Assembly: GCF_013402815.2 (NCBI RefSeq)
Contig: NZ_CP058601.1
Location: 3,162,001 to 3,226,000 of the forward strand
Source of the DNA: Natrinema halophilum
GTDB taxonomy: Archaea; Halobacteriota; Halobacteria; Halobacteriales; Natrialbaceae
Direction of reading: 5' to 3'
DNA: 64,000 nt
Part shown: positions 46,115 to 55,604 of the stretch, in pieces
How positions within the stretch are numbered: position 1 is the first letter of the stretch
How the letters are laid out: every line of letters starts with the position of its first letter
Translations under genes and position numbers: made by a program
The notes under the pieces: generated by a model
The model's database searches: none
What the model saw: the letters and a program-made list of their open reading frames with translations, nothing else
What the model was told of the DNA's origin: nothing

Positions 46115-46870
46115 TCAGTCCGCGGCCGGACCCTCACCGCGTATATACGAGCGGGTCGCGTCGACGAGCACCTGGCGGTAGGTACTTGCATCCGGTTCGC
46201 GGGCGAGCTCGCGGAACCGACGCTTGAACTCACTGAATTCGATTTCGGGGGCGTCCATCGCTGCCGCGTGGGCGAGGTCGTAGAGCCGGTGATCCTCTTC
46301 GATGAGGTCATGTCGTTCCGCGAGCGCGAGCGCGAAGGCCGCGTTCACCGCCGTGATTTCGGGATCGGCGCCCGGGGAGAGGCGCTCGAGCCCCGGGCGC
46401 GGCGGCGTGTCGGGGCGGTCGGCGACCGCAGTCGCGAGACTCGACTCGAGAAACGAGAGGAGCTTTTCGCCGGGACCGACCGAGAGCGTAATGTCGTCGG
46501 CGTAGATGTCTTTCATGTGGTTGGCGATTTGATAGCAGTGGGAGAGCTTACGCCGTTCGACGCTGCGGCCGGCCAGTGCGAGGTAGAGCACTTCTTCGGT
46601 CGACTGCGTGTGGGAGGGGTGTCGCTGTTCGTGGCGGGCCATGTGGGAAAACTCGTGGAGGGCGAGTTCGCGGGCCATCGCTGACGACGCGGCTTGCCTC
46701 GAAATATTGAGGACGTGATGATCGTCGTAGTGGGCGGCCCAGGTCCGTTCGTCGGGATCGTCCCGCAGGTGGACGTGGACTGGCAGCGAGAGGTCGTGCT
46801 CCGTCTCGAAGAGGTCCCGGGCGCTGAGAAATGGTGCGGTCGGACCCGGGCCCTGGACGCGTATATCCAT
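46115..46870 (-). CDS. DUF5781 family protein with HExxH motif
   Basis: A 251-residue acidic protein (start MDIRVQGPGPTAPF, ATG 46870). A zinc-metallopeptidase-like motif HEFSHMARHE is at about residues 69-78, preceded by a conserved loop NISRQAASSAMARELAL. A helical second half follows (VNAAFALALAERHDLIEED). By my recollection DUF5781 genes lie between rps7 and fusA in haloarchaea, so this would be the native member of the interval and the CHAT and beta-helix genes the intruders. Enzyme activity is not established. Confidence 0.78.
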   Translation of the reverse strand: MDIRVQGPGPTAPFLSARDLFETEHDLSLPVHVHLRDDPDERTWAAHYDDHHVLNISRQAASSAMARELALHEFSHMARHEQRHPSHTQSTEEVLYLALAGRSVERRKLSHCYQIANHMKDIYADDITLSVGPGEKLLSFLESSLATAVADRPDTPPRPGLERLSPGADPEITAVNAAFALALAERHDLIEEDHRLYDLAHAAAMDAPEIEFSEFKRRFRELAREPDASTYRQVLVDATRSYIRGEGPAAD

Positions 46871-47085
46871 GCTTATACGTCCCAAGGTCTCCATCGCTAT
46901 TACAGTGACGGCTGCGGACAGATGGCGCAGACCGTCGTTTCACGCCTTCATACGTCGAGTGACAGTGTCGTCGGGAACGGTGGTCGGGACGGTCACACGG
47001 CCCGGACGGTCACTCGCGTGGATCAGACGATACGAAGTGCGTGACCCGAATGGAGCGGGGGATGGAGGGCGTGGGTGATTCGGAT

Positions 47086-49557
47086 TCAGGCAGTCCCCAC
47101 CGAACCGAGGGCGTTGTTCTCGTAGGTGACGGCCACCGTCGTCACGTTACTCGCGTTGGTGTAGAGACCGTACCCCGCTCCGTTGCGAATCGTCGTGTTC
47201 TCGAGGAGTAGCCGCGCTCCGATGTAGGCCGCCACGTTCGCGGGCTCGACCCGGTGGTTGAAGCTCCCTGAGCCGGCGTACTCGACGACTGCGTAGATGA
47301 GCCGATTCTCGACCCGGTCGCTCTCTCGGTAGGAGAGCCCTCGCCAGAAGCCTGGCGTCTTCTGCTCGCCCGTAAACGTAATCGGCGTGTCGGCAGTCCC
47401 CGTTGCGTTGAGGCTACCTGTCGACCAGACCTGTAGTCCCGCGTCGCTCTCGAAACTCACGGTCGCACCGGTCTCGATCGTGAGATCGCCCTGGACATCG
47501 AGAACGTCCTCGACGACGTATCGCGCGTCGACGCCCTGCCACGTGACGGTCGATCCCTCCTCGATGCCGCTGCTCGTGGGGATAACGTCGATCCGATCGT
47601 CGTCGTTGCCGACGTAGGTGCTCGTATCCGGGAAGAAGTGCGAACTCGTACTTCTGGCCCACGCGGCGCCGCTCGCGTTCCTCGTGACGGTGTTGGTGTG
47701 GAACGAATCGATCGTCTCGTTCGAACCGAAACAGACGCCGTAACCGCCGCCCTCGCGGATGGTCGAACTATCGACGCTGAGGCGGGAGCCCGCACGAACG
47801 GTGACGTTGGCGGCGACGGTGCTGTGGTGGAAGGACTCTGAGCCGCCGTACTCGACGACCGCGTGGCCGAGTCGGTTCTCGGTCCGATCGGTGTTACAGA
47901 ACTGGATGCCCTGCCAGTAGCCGCGGGTCTTCTGCTCGCCGGTGAACGTGATCGGAGCGACCGACTCGTCCTGGTTCGTGCCGACTGCAGTGAGGCTCCC
48001 GTCGTCACGTACGTCGAGGCCTGCGTCCTGATCGAAGCTGACGGTCGCGCCGGGTTCGATCGTGAGGTCGCCGTAGACGGTGACCGTCCCGGTGACTACG
48101 TAGCGAGCGTCGACGGCTTCCCAGCTATCCGAGATCGTCTCGGGAAGTCCGCCCGAGGTCGGCACGATGTCGATCCGGTCGTCGTCGTTGCCGGTGTAGG
48201 TGCTCGTGTCGGAGAAGTAGACCGAACTCGGGGTCCGGACCCAGGCAGCGCCGTCCGCGTTCTTCGTGACCGTGTTGTTGTGGAACGCGTCGACGGTTTC
48301 GTTCGAGCTGAAACAGACGCCGTAGCCGCCACCCTCGCGCACGGTGGTGTTGGTGACGCTGAGCCGTGACCCGTAGCGGACGGTGACGTTGGCGGCGACG
48401 GTGCTGTGGTGGAAAGACTCGGAGCCGCCGTACTCGACGACTGCGTGATCGAGTCGGTTCTCCGTGCGGTCGCTGTCCTGAAACTGGAGTCCGCGCCAGT
48501 AGCCGCGAGTCTTCTGCTCGCCGGTGAACGTGATCGGAGCGACCGACTCGTCTTCGTTCATCCCGACGGCGGTGAGACTCCCGCCGTTTCGCGTGTTGAG
48601 GCCCGCGTTTTGCTCGAAGCTGACGGTCGCGCCGGGTTCGATCGTGAGGCGACCGTAGTTGTCGGTCACGCCGGTCAGCACGTACCGGGCGTCGGTGACT
48701 CCCCACTCCACGTCCACTGATTCGGAGATGCCGCCGGACGTCGGCGCCACGTGAATCCGGTCGTCGTCGTTGCCGGTGTACTGACTCTTGCCGGCAAACT
48801 GGTGGGCGCTCTGATCGCGACAGGCCGCGGCCGTCGCGTTCGCAGTGACGAGACACCGATCGAACGCGTCGAGCGCCGCGTCGTATTTGAGATAGATACC
48901 CTCACCCGCGCTCTCGCGGATCGTACATCGCTCGAAGGCGGCACGAGCGTCGAGCAACTCGATACCTGCCTTCCGTACGCTGTGGTGGCTCCGGCTCGCA
49001 CCCGCGTACTCGACGATGACGTGTCGCAATTTGTTGTCGAGATTGTTCGACCCGTAGAAGACCAGTCCGCCCCAGTATCCTCGCGTCTCCTGTTCCCCGG
49101 TCATCCGAATCGGAGCCTCGCACGTCCCCTGTGCGGTCAGACTCGATCCCTCTCTGACCTGCAGTGACGAGCCGCTCGCGAACGTGACGGTCGTTCCCGG
49201 CCGGATCGCCAGGTTCGCACCGTTGCGGACCCAGATCTCGGTGGTCACGTGGTAGTTCGAACACTCCTCGCCCCACACCGTATCGCTCGAGAGGCTGGCC
49301 GAAACCTCGACGGCGTCGCAATCCGTGTCGAGTTCGCCCGTGGGACACGCTCCGTAAGTCGGTTCGTCGCCGCCGGTATCGGCCGAGTCGTCGGACTCGG
49401 GGTCAGCGTCGGTATCGGAGGCGTCGTCCGGCGTTTGCTCCCCCTCAGACGACGAGAGTGCACGTTCCGAACAGCCGGCGATTGCGCCAGTGATCGATGC
49501 TGTGCCGAACGCCCGCAAGAGCGATCGGCGACTGGTTGGGTCGTTGGTTCCTGTCAT
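47086..49557 (-). CDS. Tat-exported lipoprotein with right-handed beta-helix repeats
   Basis: An 823-residue surface protein. Tat motif SRRSLLRAF (residues 9-17) and lipobox GAIAGC (Cys 29), then a 40-residue acidic linker (DDASDTDADPESDD). The rest has four modules of about 194 residues, each beginning with a variant of TVSFEQNAGL, containing TGEQKTRGYWRG, then HAVVEYGG and TVREGGGYGVCF. The first TGEQ is at residue 153. The modules are parallel beta-helix coils with similarity to pectate-lyase-like and surface adhesin proteins. It probably sits on the outside of the cell. Modules 2 and 3 are very similar at DNA level. Divergent from fusA. Confidence 0.8.
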   Translation of the reverse strand: MTGTNDPTSRRSLLRAFGTASITGAIAGCSERALSSSEGEQTPDDASDTDADPESDDSADTGGDEPTYGACPTGELDTDCDAVEVSASLSSDTVWGEECSNYHVTTEIWVRNGANLAIRPGTTVTFASGSSLQVREGSSLTAQGTCEAPIRMTGEQETRGYWGGLVFYGSNNLDNKLRHVIVEYAGASRSHHSVRKAGIELLDARAAFERCTIRESAGEGIYLKYDAALDAFDRCLVTANATAAACRDQSAHQFAGKSQYTGNDDDRIHVAPTSGGISESVDVEWGVTDARYVLTGVTDNYGRLTIEPGATVSFEQNAGLNTRNGGSLTAVGMNEDESVAPITFTGEQKTRGYWRGLQFQDSDRTENRLDHAVVEYGGSESFHHSTVAANVTVRYGSRLSVTNTTVREGGGYGVCFSSNETVDAFHNNTVTKNADGAAWVRTPSSVYFSDTSTYTGNDDDRIDIVPTSGGLPETISDSWEAVDARYVVTGTVTVYGDLTIEPGATVSFDQDAGLDVRDDGSLTAVGTNQDESVAPITFTGEQKTRGYWQGIQFCNTDRTENRLGHAVVEYGGSESFHHSTVAANVTVRAGSRLSVDSSTIREGGGYGVCFGSNETIDSFHTNTVTRNASGAAWARSTSSHFFPDTSTYVGNDDDRIDVIPTSSGIEEGSTVTWQGVDARYVVEDVLDVQGDLTIETGATVSFESDAGLQVWSTGSLNATGTADTPITFTGEQKTPGFWRGLSYRESDRVENRLIYAVVEYAGSGSFNHRVEPANVAAYIGARLLLENTTIRNGAGYGLYTNASNVTTVAVTYENNALGSVGTA

Positions 49558-49685
49558 GGTATGTCGTTGTCCGACGCGAATCTCCGTGCGAACGCCAAGA
49601 GCCGAAAACCGACTGAAATCCGCCGCGTTCGTCCACTTTTCGCGTCCTGATTCACTCTCCCACTACGGCAGGATATACTCTCCTC

Positions 49686-49763
49686 GTGAACTCAGTTCAC
49701 GTCGTGAACGTTCGTGTACCTGTTCACGCGGTGACCTATTACGACCGCTTTCGTGGTGTGAAC
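49686..49763. promoter_or_regulatory. Cluster of GTTCAC/GTGAAC hexamers
   Basis: Five hexamers: GTGAAC 49686-49691, GTTCAC 49695-49700, GTGAAC 49704-49709, GTTCAC 49722-49727, GTGAAC 49758-49763. The first three are spaced nine bases apart and give two overlapping palindromes; GTTCAC-GTC-GTGAAC (49695-49709) is perfect. The site lies between the divergent lipoprotein and fusA genes. Confidence 0.65.
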
Positions 49764-49952
49764 TTCGTGCACCGACCTCTCCGAACGTTCGAGTGACATG
49801 ATCGCGAAACAGGCAGGGTGGTGGCGACGGCTAACTGCGTGGTATTCACTCACGCAAACGTGACTTTCCGGCGCTCGGACGGGGGAAGACGACGAATTCC
49901 GGCGAGGACGAAACACTACCCTTTTGACCCCGCTGGCGGTATTGGGGTGTAT

Positions 49953-52139
49953 ATGGGCCGACGCAAGAAGATCGTCCAAGAGTGTGAACGGCTGATGGAC
50001 GAACCGGAGAACATCCGGAACATCGCCATCGCCGCTCACGTCGATCACGGAAAAACGACACTTTCTGACAATCTCCTCGCCGGTGCCGGCATGATCTCCG
50101 ACGAGACCGCCGGCGAACAGCTCGCGATGGACACGGAAGAAGACGAGCAGGAACGCGGGATCACCATCGACGCGGCGAACGTTTCGATGACCCACGAGTA
50201 CGAGGGGACCAACCACCTCATCAACCTCATCGACACGCCAGGCCACGTCGACTTCGGTGGCGACGTCACCCGAGCGATGCGCGCCGTCGACGGTGCACTG
50301 GTGGTCGTCGACGCCGTCGAAGGGGCGATGCCCCAGACGGAGACGGTGCTGCGCCAGGCACTCCGCGAAGGCGTCAAACCGACCCTGTTCATCAACAAGG
50401 TCGACCGCCTCATCTCCGAACTGCAGGAGGGACCGGAAGAAATGCAACAGCGGCTTCTCTCGGTCATCCACGACGTCAACGAACTCATCCGCGGCATGAC
50501 CGAGGAGCGAGACGACGTCGACGACTGGACCGTTTCCGTCGAGGACGGTACCGTCGGCTTCGGCTCCGCGCTCTACAAGTGGGGCGTCTCGATGCCGTCG
50601 ATGCAGCGAACCGGCATGGATTTCGGCGACATCATGGAACTCGAGCGATCGGACAAGCGCCAGGAACTCCACGAGCGGACGCCGCTCTCGGACGTCGTTC
50701 TGGACATGGTCTGTGAGCACTTCCCGAACCCCGTCGACGCCCAGCCTCGGCGTATTCCTCGTATCTGGCGCGGTGACGACGAGTCGGATCTCGCAGAATC
50801 GATGCGCCTTGTCGACGAGGACGGCGACGTCGTCTTCATGGTCACCGACATCGCGATGGACCCCCACGCCGGCGAAGTCGCGTCCGGTCGCGTGTTCTCT
50901 GGGACGCTCGAGAAGGGCCAGGAGCTGTACGTCTCCGGGACCGCGGGCAAGAATCGTGTCCAGAGCGTCGGCATCTACATGGGTGGCGAGCGCGAGGAAG
51001 TCGAGGAAGTTCCCGCCGGGAACATCGCCGCGGTCACCGGCCTCAAGGACGCCATCGCCGGCTCGACCGTTTCCAGCGTCGAGATGACTCCGTTCGAGTC
51101 GATCGAACACATCTCCGAACCGGTCATCACGAAGAGCGTGGAGGCCCAGAGCATGGACGACCTGCCGAAACTCATCGAGACCCTCCGGCAAGTGTCCAAG
51201 GAGGACCCCACCATCCAGATTACGATCAACGAGGACACCGGCGAACACCTCATCTCCGGACAGGGTGAACTCCACCTCGAAGTCATCACTCAGCGTATCG
51301 AGAAGAACCAGGGTATCCCGGTCAACACCGGCGAACCGATCGTCGTCTTCCGCGAGGCCATCCAGCGTTCCAGCGACCAGGTCGAGGGTATCTCGCCTAA
51401 CCGCCACAACCGCTTCTACATCTCCGTCGATCCGCTGTCGGACGAAATCGTCGAGACGATCAAGAAAGGCGAGGCTTCGATGGACATGCCCGAGCAGGAA
51501 CGCCGCGAGGCGCTGCAGGAAGCCGGCATGGACAAAGACGACTCCCAGGAGGTCGAGCACATCCACGGCTCGAACATTCTGCTCGATCAGACGAAGGGTA
51601 TCCAGCACCTAAACGAGACGATGGAGCTGTTCATCGAGGGGCTCGATGAGGCCCTCGATAACGGTCCGCTGGCAAACGAGCCGGTCCAGGGAACGCTCGT
51701 CCGATTGCACGACGCCAAACTCCACGAGGACACCATCCACCGCGGTCCGGCACAGGTTATTCCCGCGACCCGCGAGGCCGTCCACAAGTCGCTTATCGAC
51801 GGCCAGATCAAGATGCTCGAGCCGATGCAGGACGTCCGCATCGACGTGCCGAACGACCACATGGGCGCTGCCTCCGGCGAGATTCAGGGTCGCCGTGGCC
51901 GCGTCGACGACATGTACCAGGAAGGCGACCTCATGGTCGTCGAGGGGATCGCACCCGTCGGCGAAATGATCGGCTTCGCGAGCGACATCCGCTCTGCGAC
52001 CGAGGGTCGTGCCTCCTGGAACACCGAAAATGCCGGCTTCGAGGTCATGTCCGACTCGCTCCAGCGCGAGAAGATCATGGAGATCCGCGAGCGCAAGGGC
52101 ATGAAACTCGAGTTGCCGCCTGCGGTCGACTACATCTAA
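49953..52139 (+). CDS. fusA: Translation elongation factor 2 (aEF-2)
   Basis: A 728-residue GTPase. G1 AHVDHGKT (about residues 27-34), G2 region [12 protein letters not shown]3 DTPGHVDF and G4 NKVD are all present; the diphthamide site His lies in [15 protein letters not shown] (about 590-604). Start [15 protein letters not shown] at ATG 49953; the 5' extension to 49818 is not family-like. It moves tRNA and mRNA through the ribosome. The usual rpsG neighbourhood is separated by 7 kb of other genes. Confidence 0.96.
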   Translation: MGRRKKIVQECERLMDEPENIRNIAIAAHVDHGKTTLSDNLLAGAGMISDETAGEQLAMDTEEDEQERGITIDAANVSMTHEYEGTNHLINLIDTPGHVDFGGDVTRAMRAVDGALVVVDAVEGAMPQTETVLRQALREGVKPTLFINKVDRLISELQEGPEEMQQRLLSVIHDVNELIRGMTEERDDVDDWTVSVEDGTVGFGSALYKWGVSMPSMQRTGMDFGDIMELERSDKRQELHERTPLSDVVLDMVCEHFPNPVDAQPRRIPRIWRGDDESDLAESMRLVDEDGDVVFMVTDIAMDPHAGEVASGRVFSGTLEKGQELYVSGTAGKNRVQSVGIYMGGEREEVEEVPAGNIAAVTGLKDAIAGSTVSSVEMTPFESIEHISEPVITKSVEAQSMDDLPKLIETLRQVSKEDPTIQITINEDTGEHLISGQGELHLEVITQRIEKNQGIPVNTGEPIVVFREAIQRSSDQVEGISPNRHNRFYISVDPLSDEIVETIKKGEASMDMPEQERREALQEAGMDKDDSQEVEHIHGSNILLDQTKGIQHLNETMELFIEGLDEALDNGPLANEPVQGTLVRLHDAKLHEDTIHRGPAQVIPATREAVHKSLIDGQIKMLEPMQDVRIDVPNDHMGAASGEIQGRRGRVDDMYQEGDLMVVEGIAPVGEMIGFASDIRSATEGRASWNTENAGFEVMSDSLQREKIMEIRERKGMKLELPPAVDYI

Positions 52140-52144
52140 GCACC

Positions 52145-52149
52145 TTTTT
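52145..52149 (+). terminator. T-run after fusA
   Basis: TTTTT six bases beyond the fusA stop; plausible archaeal terminator, weak evidence. Confidence 0.35.
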
Positions 52150-52306
52150 ACTGCGGGTTTTCGCTCGCGTCGCTCGCTCAAACCGCTTGTAAAAATCTGC
52201 CCCAAAAAAGCCGCTCGCGTCTTCGACGCTCGCGGTACAATACCTGGACTGCCAGTCCAAATTATCGCCTGACGTTTGTCTTTGGACGTTCAAATCCCAC
52301 GCGACC

Positions 52307-52444
52307 ATGGCTCGAGAGCCGGAACCGGAACGTCTCGTGGGAATACTTTCACCGGACGAGGTCGAAGACGCACGAAACGCAGCCGAGCGGTTCGGCGGCC
52401 GTGATGAAGCCAGATTCCGGCGGGCGCGAAACGCGTTCGAATAG
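52307..52444 (+). CDS. Small charged protein (45 residues)
   Basis: ATG 52307 opens a 45-codon frame with balanced acidic and basic residues (MAREPEPERLVGILSPDEVE, then NAAERFGGRDEARFRRARN). It has the helix-forming pattern of a small soluble protein and the third-base GC typical of real genes. No motif is recognised. It lies between fusA and serS with neither overlap nor obvious operon. Confidence 0.4.
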   Translation: MAREPEPERLVGILSPDEVEDARNAAERFGGRDEARFRRARNAFE

Positions 52445-52472
52445 TGAGCTACCGCTGTTCAGTTTCCGTTTG

Positions 52473-53852
52473 TTACTCCCGCTCGCCGGCTCCCAACGCG
52501 CTCTCGCCGACCTTCTCGTGTCCCTCTATGACTTCTTTGTCGCCCATGTACGGCCGCAGGGGCTCGGGGATGGTCACCGTCCCGTCCTCGTTCTGGTAGT
52601 ACTCGAGGACGGCGACCATGACCCGCGGGATCGCCAGCCCGGATGCGTTCAGGGTGTGCAGGTACTCGGCCGATTCGTGGCGCTCGGGACGGTAGCGAAG
52701 GCCGGCGCGGCGGGCCTGGAAATCCTCGAAGTTCGATGCCGAGGAGACCTCGAGCCAGCGGCCGCCGTCCTCGGGGCCGTCGTCCATGTCGTCGCCGGGG
52801 GCCCAGACTTCGATGTCGTAGGTTTTGGCGCTGGCGAAGGTCAGATCGCCGGTACAGAGTTCGAGGATGCGGTACGGAAGACCGAGCTGTTTGAGAACTT
52901 CTTCGGCCTCCTCGAGGAGGGTCTCGAGGCGGTCGTAACTGTCCTCGGGCTCGACGAAGTTGACGAGTTCGACCTTGTTGAACTGGTGGACGCGGACGAT
53001 GCCGCGGGTTTCGGTGCCGTGTTCGCCGGCCTCGCGCCGGAAATTCGGCGTGTACGCCTGATGTTTGAGCGGGAGATCGTCCTGCAGGAGGATCTCGTTT
53101 GCGTACATGTTCGTGACCGGGACCTCGGCCGTGGGACAGAGCCAGAGATCCTCGTCGTCGTATTCCTCCTCGTTGCTGCCGCCGAGGCGGTAGGCGTCGT
53201 CTGCGAACTTCGGGAGCTGACCGGTGCCGCGCATGGATGCGCTCTTGACTGGGACCGGCGGGAACAGGTCGACGTATCCCTGCTCGCGGTGGATGTCCAT
53301 CATAAACTGGATCAGGGCGTGCTCGAGGCGAGCGCCGTCGCCCTTGAGGAAGTAGAAGCCGGAGCCGGTCGTCTTGGCGGCGCGCTCTTCGTCGATGACG
53401 TCTAGGTCCTCGCCGAGGTCGTAATGGGGCGTCACTTCGTCGGGGAGATCGCGCAAGTCGTCGAAGCCCCAGCGCCGGTCTTCGACGTTGTGCCGTTCGT
53501 CGAGTCCCAGCGGGACGCTCTCGTGGGGGAGCTGTGGAATTTCGAGCATCCGCTCTCGGAGTTCCTCCTGGCGGTCGGCGGCCTCGGCTTCGACGTCCTC
53601 GATCTCGGCTTTGAGCTCTCGGGATCGATCGATGGCCTCCTCGCGCTTTTCGTCTTCGCCTTCGGCGACGAGTTTGCCGATCCGCTTGGTTATCTGGTTG
53701 CGATCGTGGCGCAGGTCGTCCCCCTGGGCTTTCAGTTCCCGCCAGCGTTCGTCGATCTCGAGGACCTCGTCTATGTCGACGTCGGCCCCGCGGTTCTCTA
53801 AGGCATCGCGTACCTCGTCGGGATTTTCGCGCAGATACGTCCGGTCGAGCAT
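52473..53852 (-). CDS. serS: Seryl-tRNA synthetase
   Basis: A 459-residue class II synthetase. N-terminal coiled-coil arm (about residues 30-105: RWRELKAQGDDLRHDRNQI, EIEDVEAEAADRQEELRE). Class II motif 2 in FRREAGEHGTETRGIVRVHQ and motif 3 in GLRYRPERHES follow. This is the common (bacterial-type) SerRS, not the rare methanogenic one. Start ATG 53852; a longer frame to 54326 is antisense noise. It charges tRNA-Ser in the cytoplasm. Divergent from the PhoU/TrkA-C gene by 121 bp. Confidence 0.97.
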   Translation of the reverse strand: MLDRTYLRENPDEVRDALENRGADVDIDEVLEIDERWRELKAQGDDLRHDRNQITKRIGKLVAEGEDEKREEAIDRSRELKAEIEDVEAEAADRQEELRERMLEIPQLPHESVPLGLDERHNVEDRRWGFDDLRDLPDEVTPHYDLGEDLDVIDEERAAKTTGSGFYFLKGDGARLEHALIQFMMDIHREQGYVDLFPPVPVKSASMRGTGQLPKFADDAYRLGGSNEEEYDDEDLWLCPTAEVPVTNMYANEILLQDDLPLKHQAYTPNFRREAGEHGTETRGIVRVHQFNKVELVNFVEPEDSYDRLETLLEEAEEVLKQLGLPYRILELCTGDLTFASAKTYDIEVWAPGDDMDDGPEDGGRWLEVSSASNFEDFQARRAGLRYRPERHESAEYLHTLNASGLAIPRVMVAVLEYYQNEDGTVTIPEPLRPYMGDKEVIEGHEKVGESALGAGERE

Positions 53853-53973
53853 TATTGCTCGTGCGTTCTTTGTGCCCGGGCAAAACCGTGTCGGAAGGTC
53901 GCGTCGCCGGATCGGAGCCGAGGACGACCGTCGGCGGGAAACGCTTTTTCCGCGGGCCTCCGTCTCTCGAGGT

Positions 53974-55188
53974 ATGGACCCGCTCGAGGGTGAAACGTCG
54001 TCGGCGCCGATCGAGTACGAGCCGGTCAGCGTCAAGGACGTGCTCGTGGAGATGAAAGACACTGCGGAGTTGCTGATCGACCTCTCGTACTCGGCGGTCC
54101 TCCACCGGAGCGAGGAACTCGCGACCGAAGTGCTTCGGCTGGAAGAGCGGATGGATATCCTGGAACTCCGTGCCCGGATGAGCCTCCTGATGGCCGCACG
54201 GAAACCGGCCGATGCAGAACAGCTCGCTCCCGTCCTCGGCATCGTCGGCGCGGCGGATGGGATCAGCGACGCCGCCGGCGACATCGCGAAAGTCGTCCTC
54301 GACGAGACCGGATTGCCGGAAGCCATGCGAGCGGCGCTTCCCGACGCGACGGAGACGCTGGTTCGTGGGATCGTCGCCGCGGACGCACCCTATGCCGGGC
54401 GGACGCTCGCGGACATCGACCTCGAGTCGAAGACGGGCGTGCGAGCGATCGCGCTCCGGCGAGGGAACGATTGGCTACTCAATCCGGGGCCGGAGACGCG
54501 AATCGAGGCCGACGACGTGGCGCTCCTCCGCGGACCCGATACGGCTATCGGAGACGTATACGAGACGCTTACTGGTGACGAATACGAGGCGCCGATCGTC
54601 GAAACGCCCGACATCGACGACCTGGAGCGGGCCGTGGACACGATCGTCCACATGAAGGACTTCTCCGAACTCGCGGTCGATCTGGCTTACAGCAGCGTGC
54701 TGTTCGACAGCGAGGAACTCGCGGAGGAAGTTCGCAACCTCGAGGTCGAAGTCGACGCGATGCAGTCTCGGTTCGAGGCCTGGACGCTCAGAGCGGCCGC
54801 CGACGCGGCGGATCCGGTCGTCCTGCGCGGATTGATCCAACTGGGAAGCAGTACGGAAGGGATCAGCGACGCCGCGATCGAGATCAGCGAAGGCGTCCTT
54901 CGGGACATCGACGTCCACCCGGTCGTTCAACTGGCCGTCCAGGAGAGCGACGAGATCATCACCCGCGTCGCGGTCGAACCGGGAAGCGAACTCGACGGAA
55001 CGGCGGTGACGGCGGGTGTCCCCGACGCCGATTCGACGATGTCGGTGATCGCCATCCGTCGTCCCGACGACGGATGGCTGCTGGTCGCGGACGGCGACGC
55101 CGAGTTGCGCGGCGGCGACGTGCTCATCTCGAAAGGGACGCGGACCGCCGCGGCCGCGTTCCGCGAGTTAGCGTCTGCGACGTCGTGA
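53974..55188 (+). CDS. PhoU/TrkA-C domain protein (potassium-channel regulatory family)
   Basis: A 404-residue soluble protein made of two tandem modules. Each module has a PhoU-like helical part (VKDVLVEMKDTAELLIDLSY at about residues 20-39; AVDTIVHMKDFSELAVDLAY at about 213-232) and a TrkA-C (RCK C-terminal) part. The first TrkA-C contains RAIALRRGNDWLLNPGPETR and the second VIAIRRPDDGWLLVADGDAE. Such proteins bind K+ channels or other transporters and sense nucleotides; the family in haloarchaea is annotated as potassium channel family protein. No transmembrane segment is visible, so it would act through a partner. Divergent from serS. Confidence 0.82.
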   Translation: MDPLEGETSSAPIEYEPVSVKDVLVEMKDTAELLIDLSYSAVLHRSEELATEVLRLEERMDILELRARMSLLMAARKPADAEQLAPVLGIVGAADGISDAAGDIAKVVLDETGLPEAMRAALPDATETLVRGIVAADAPYAGRTLADIDLESKTGVRAIALRRGNDWLLNPGPETRIEADDVALLRGPDTAIGDVYETLTGDEYEAPIVETPDIDDLERAVDTIVHMKDFSELAVDLAYSSVLFDSEELAEEVRNLEVEVDAMQSRFEAWTLRAAADAADPVVLRGLIQLGSSTEGISDAAIEISEGVLRDIDVHPVVQLAVQESDEIITRVAVEPGSELDGTAVTAGVPDADSTMSVIAIRRPDDGWLLVADGDAELRGGDVLISKGTRTAAAAFRELASATS

Positions 55189-55209
55189 CTGTCCGTCGGT
55201 ATGAGTCAG

Positions 55210-55311
55210 TCAGGTAAACGGATTGCTCGGGGCGGTCAGTCGAACGAGTCCATCGATGGCGTCGAAGTCGGTATCGAACGAGTACAGGTAGTCGACGTTC
55301 GTTCGGTCCAT
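55210..55311 (-). pseudogene. VapC-family toxin, C-terminal piece (split by IS)
   Basis: The minus strand reads MDRTNVDYLYSFDTDFDAID, then a short end and TGA at 55210-55212. YLYSFDTDFDAID is the last conserved part of a PIN-domain RNase. The first part of the same gene lies at 57014-57340, beyond the IS. Confidence 0.75.
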
Positions 55312-55442
55312 CTTCCGCAAGGAGGGAATCCCGCCCTTCAGGACGGGAGGGAATCCGATACGCTCACTCGAACCACGTTCTGACACTTGGCCTGAATGCC
55401 GACCGTCCTCTTTAACTTACGTCACTCCTTACGCTTAGTCGG

Positions 55443-55604
55443 ATGAGAGCCGACTTCGATATGGAGCGTGGCGGGCCACTTCACGAAGCCGTGAAGCAAT
55501 ACGCCCGTGACCACGGGATACGCCACTCACGCGCGTACCCCGAACTCCTCCGCAAAGCACTCGAATCCGAAGGCTACGATGTCAACGACTCCGACAGCGA
55601 ATAA
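55443..55604 (+). CDS. Small protein upstream of tnpB (53 residues)
   Basis: ATG 55443 opens a 53-codon frame: MRADFDMERGGPLHEAVKQY, then a helix HSRAYPELLRKALESEGYD, then an acidic end. The helix-turn-helix-like arrangement and the position, overlapping the start of tnpB by 26 bases in another frame, suggest a conserved partner rather than noise. I do not know a function; a small DNA-binding regulator of the transposon is one possibility. Confidence 0.55.
   Translation: MRADFDMERGGPLHEAVKQYARDHGIRHSRAYPELLRKALESEGYDVNDSDSE

Noticed and set aside
49692-51608. 638-codon open frame antisense to fusA
   Set aside because: fusA on the other strand has complete EF-2 motifs. The antisense frame is a by-product of GC-rich codon use.
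52260-52306. tRNA 3' end suggested by GTTCAAATCCCA after fusA
   Set aside because: Stem pairs do not form and no other tRNA arms are present.
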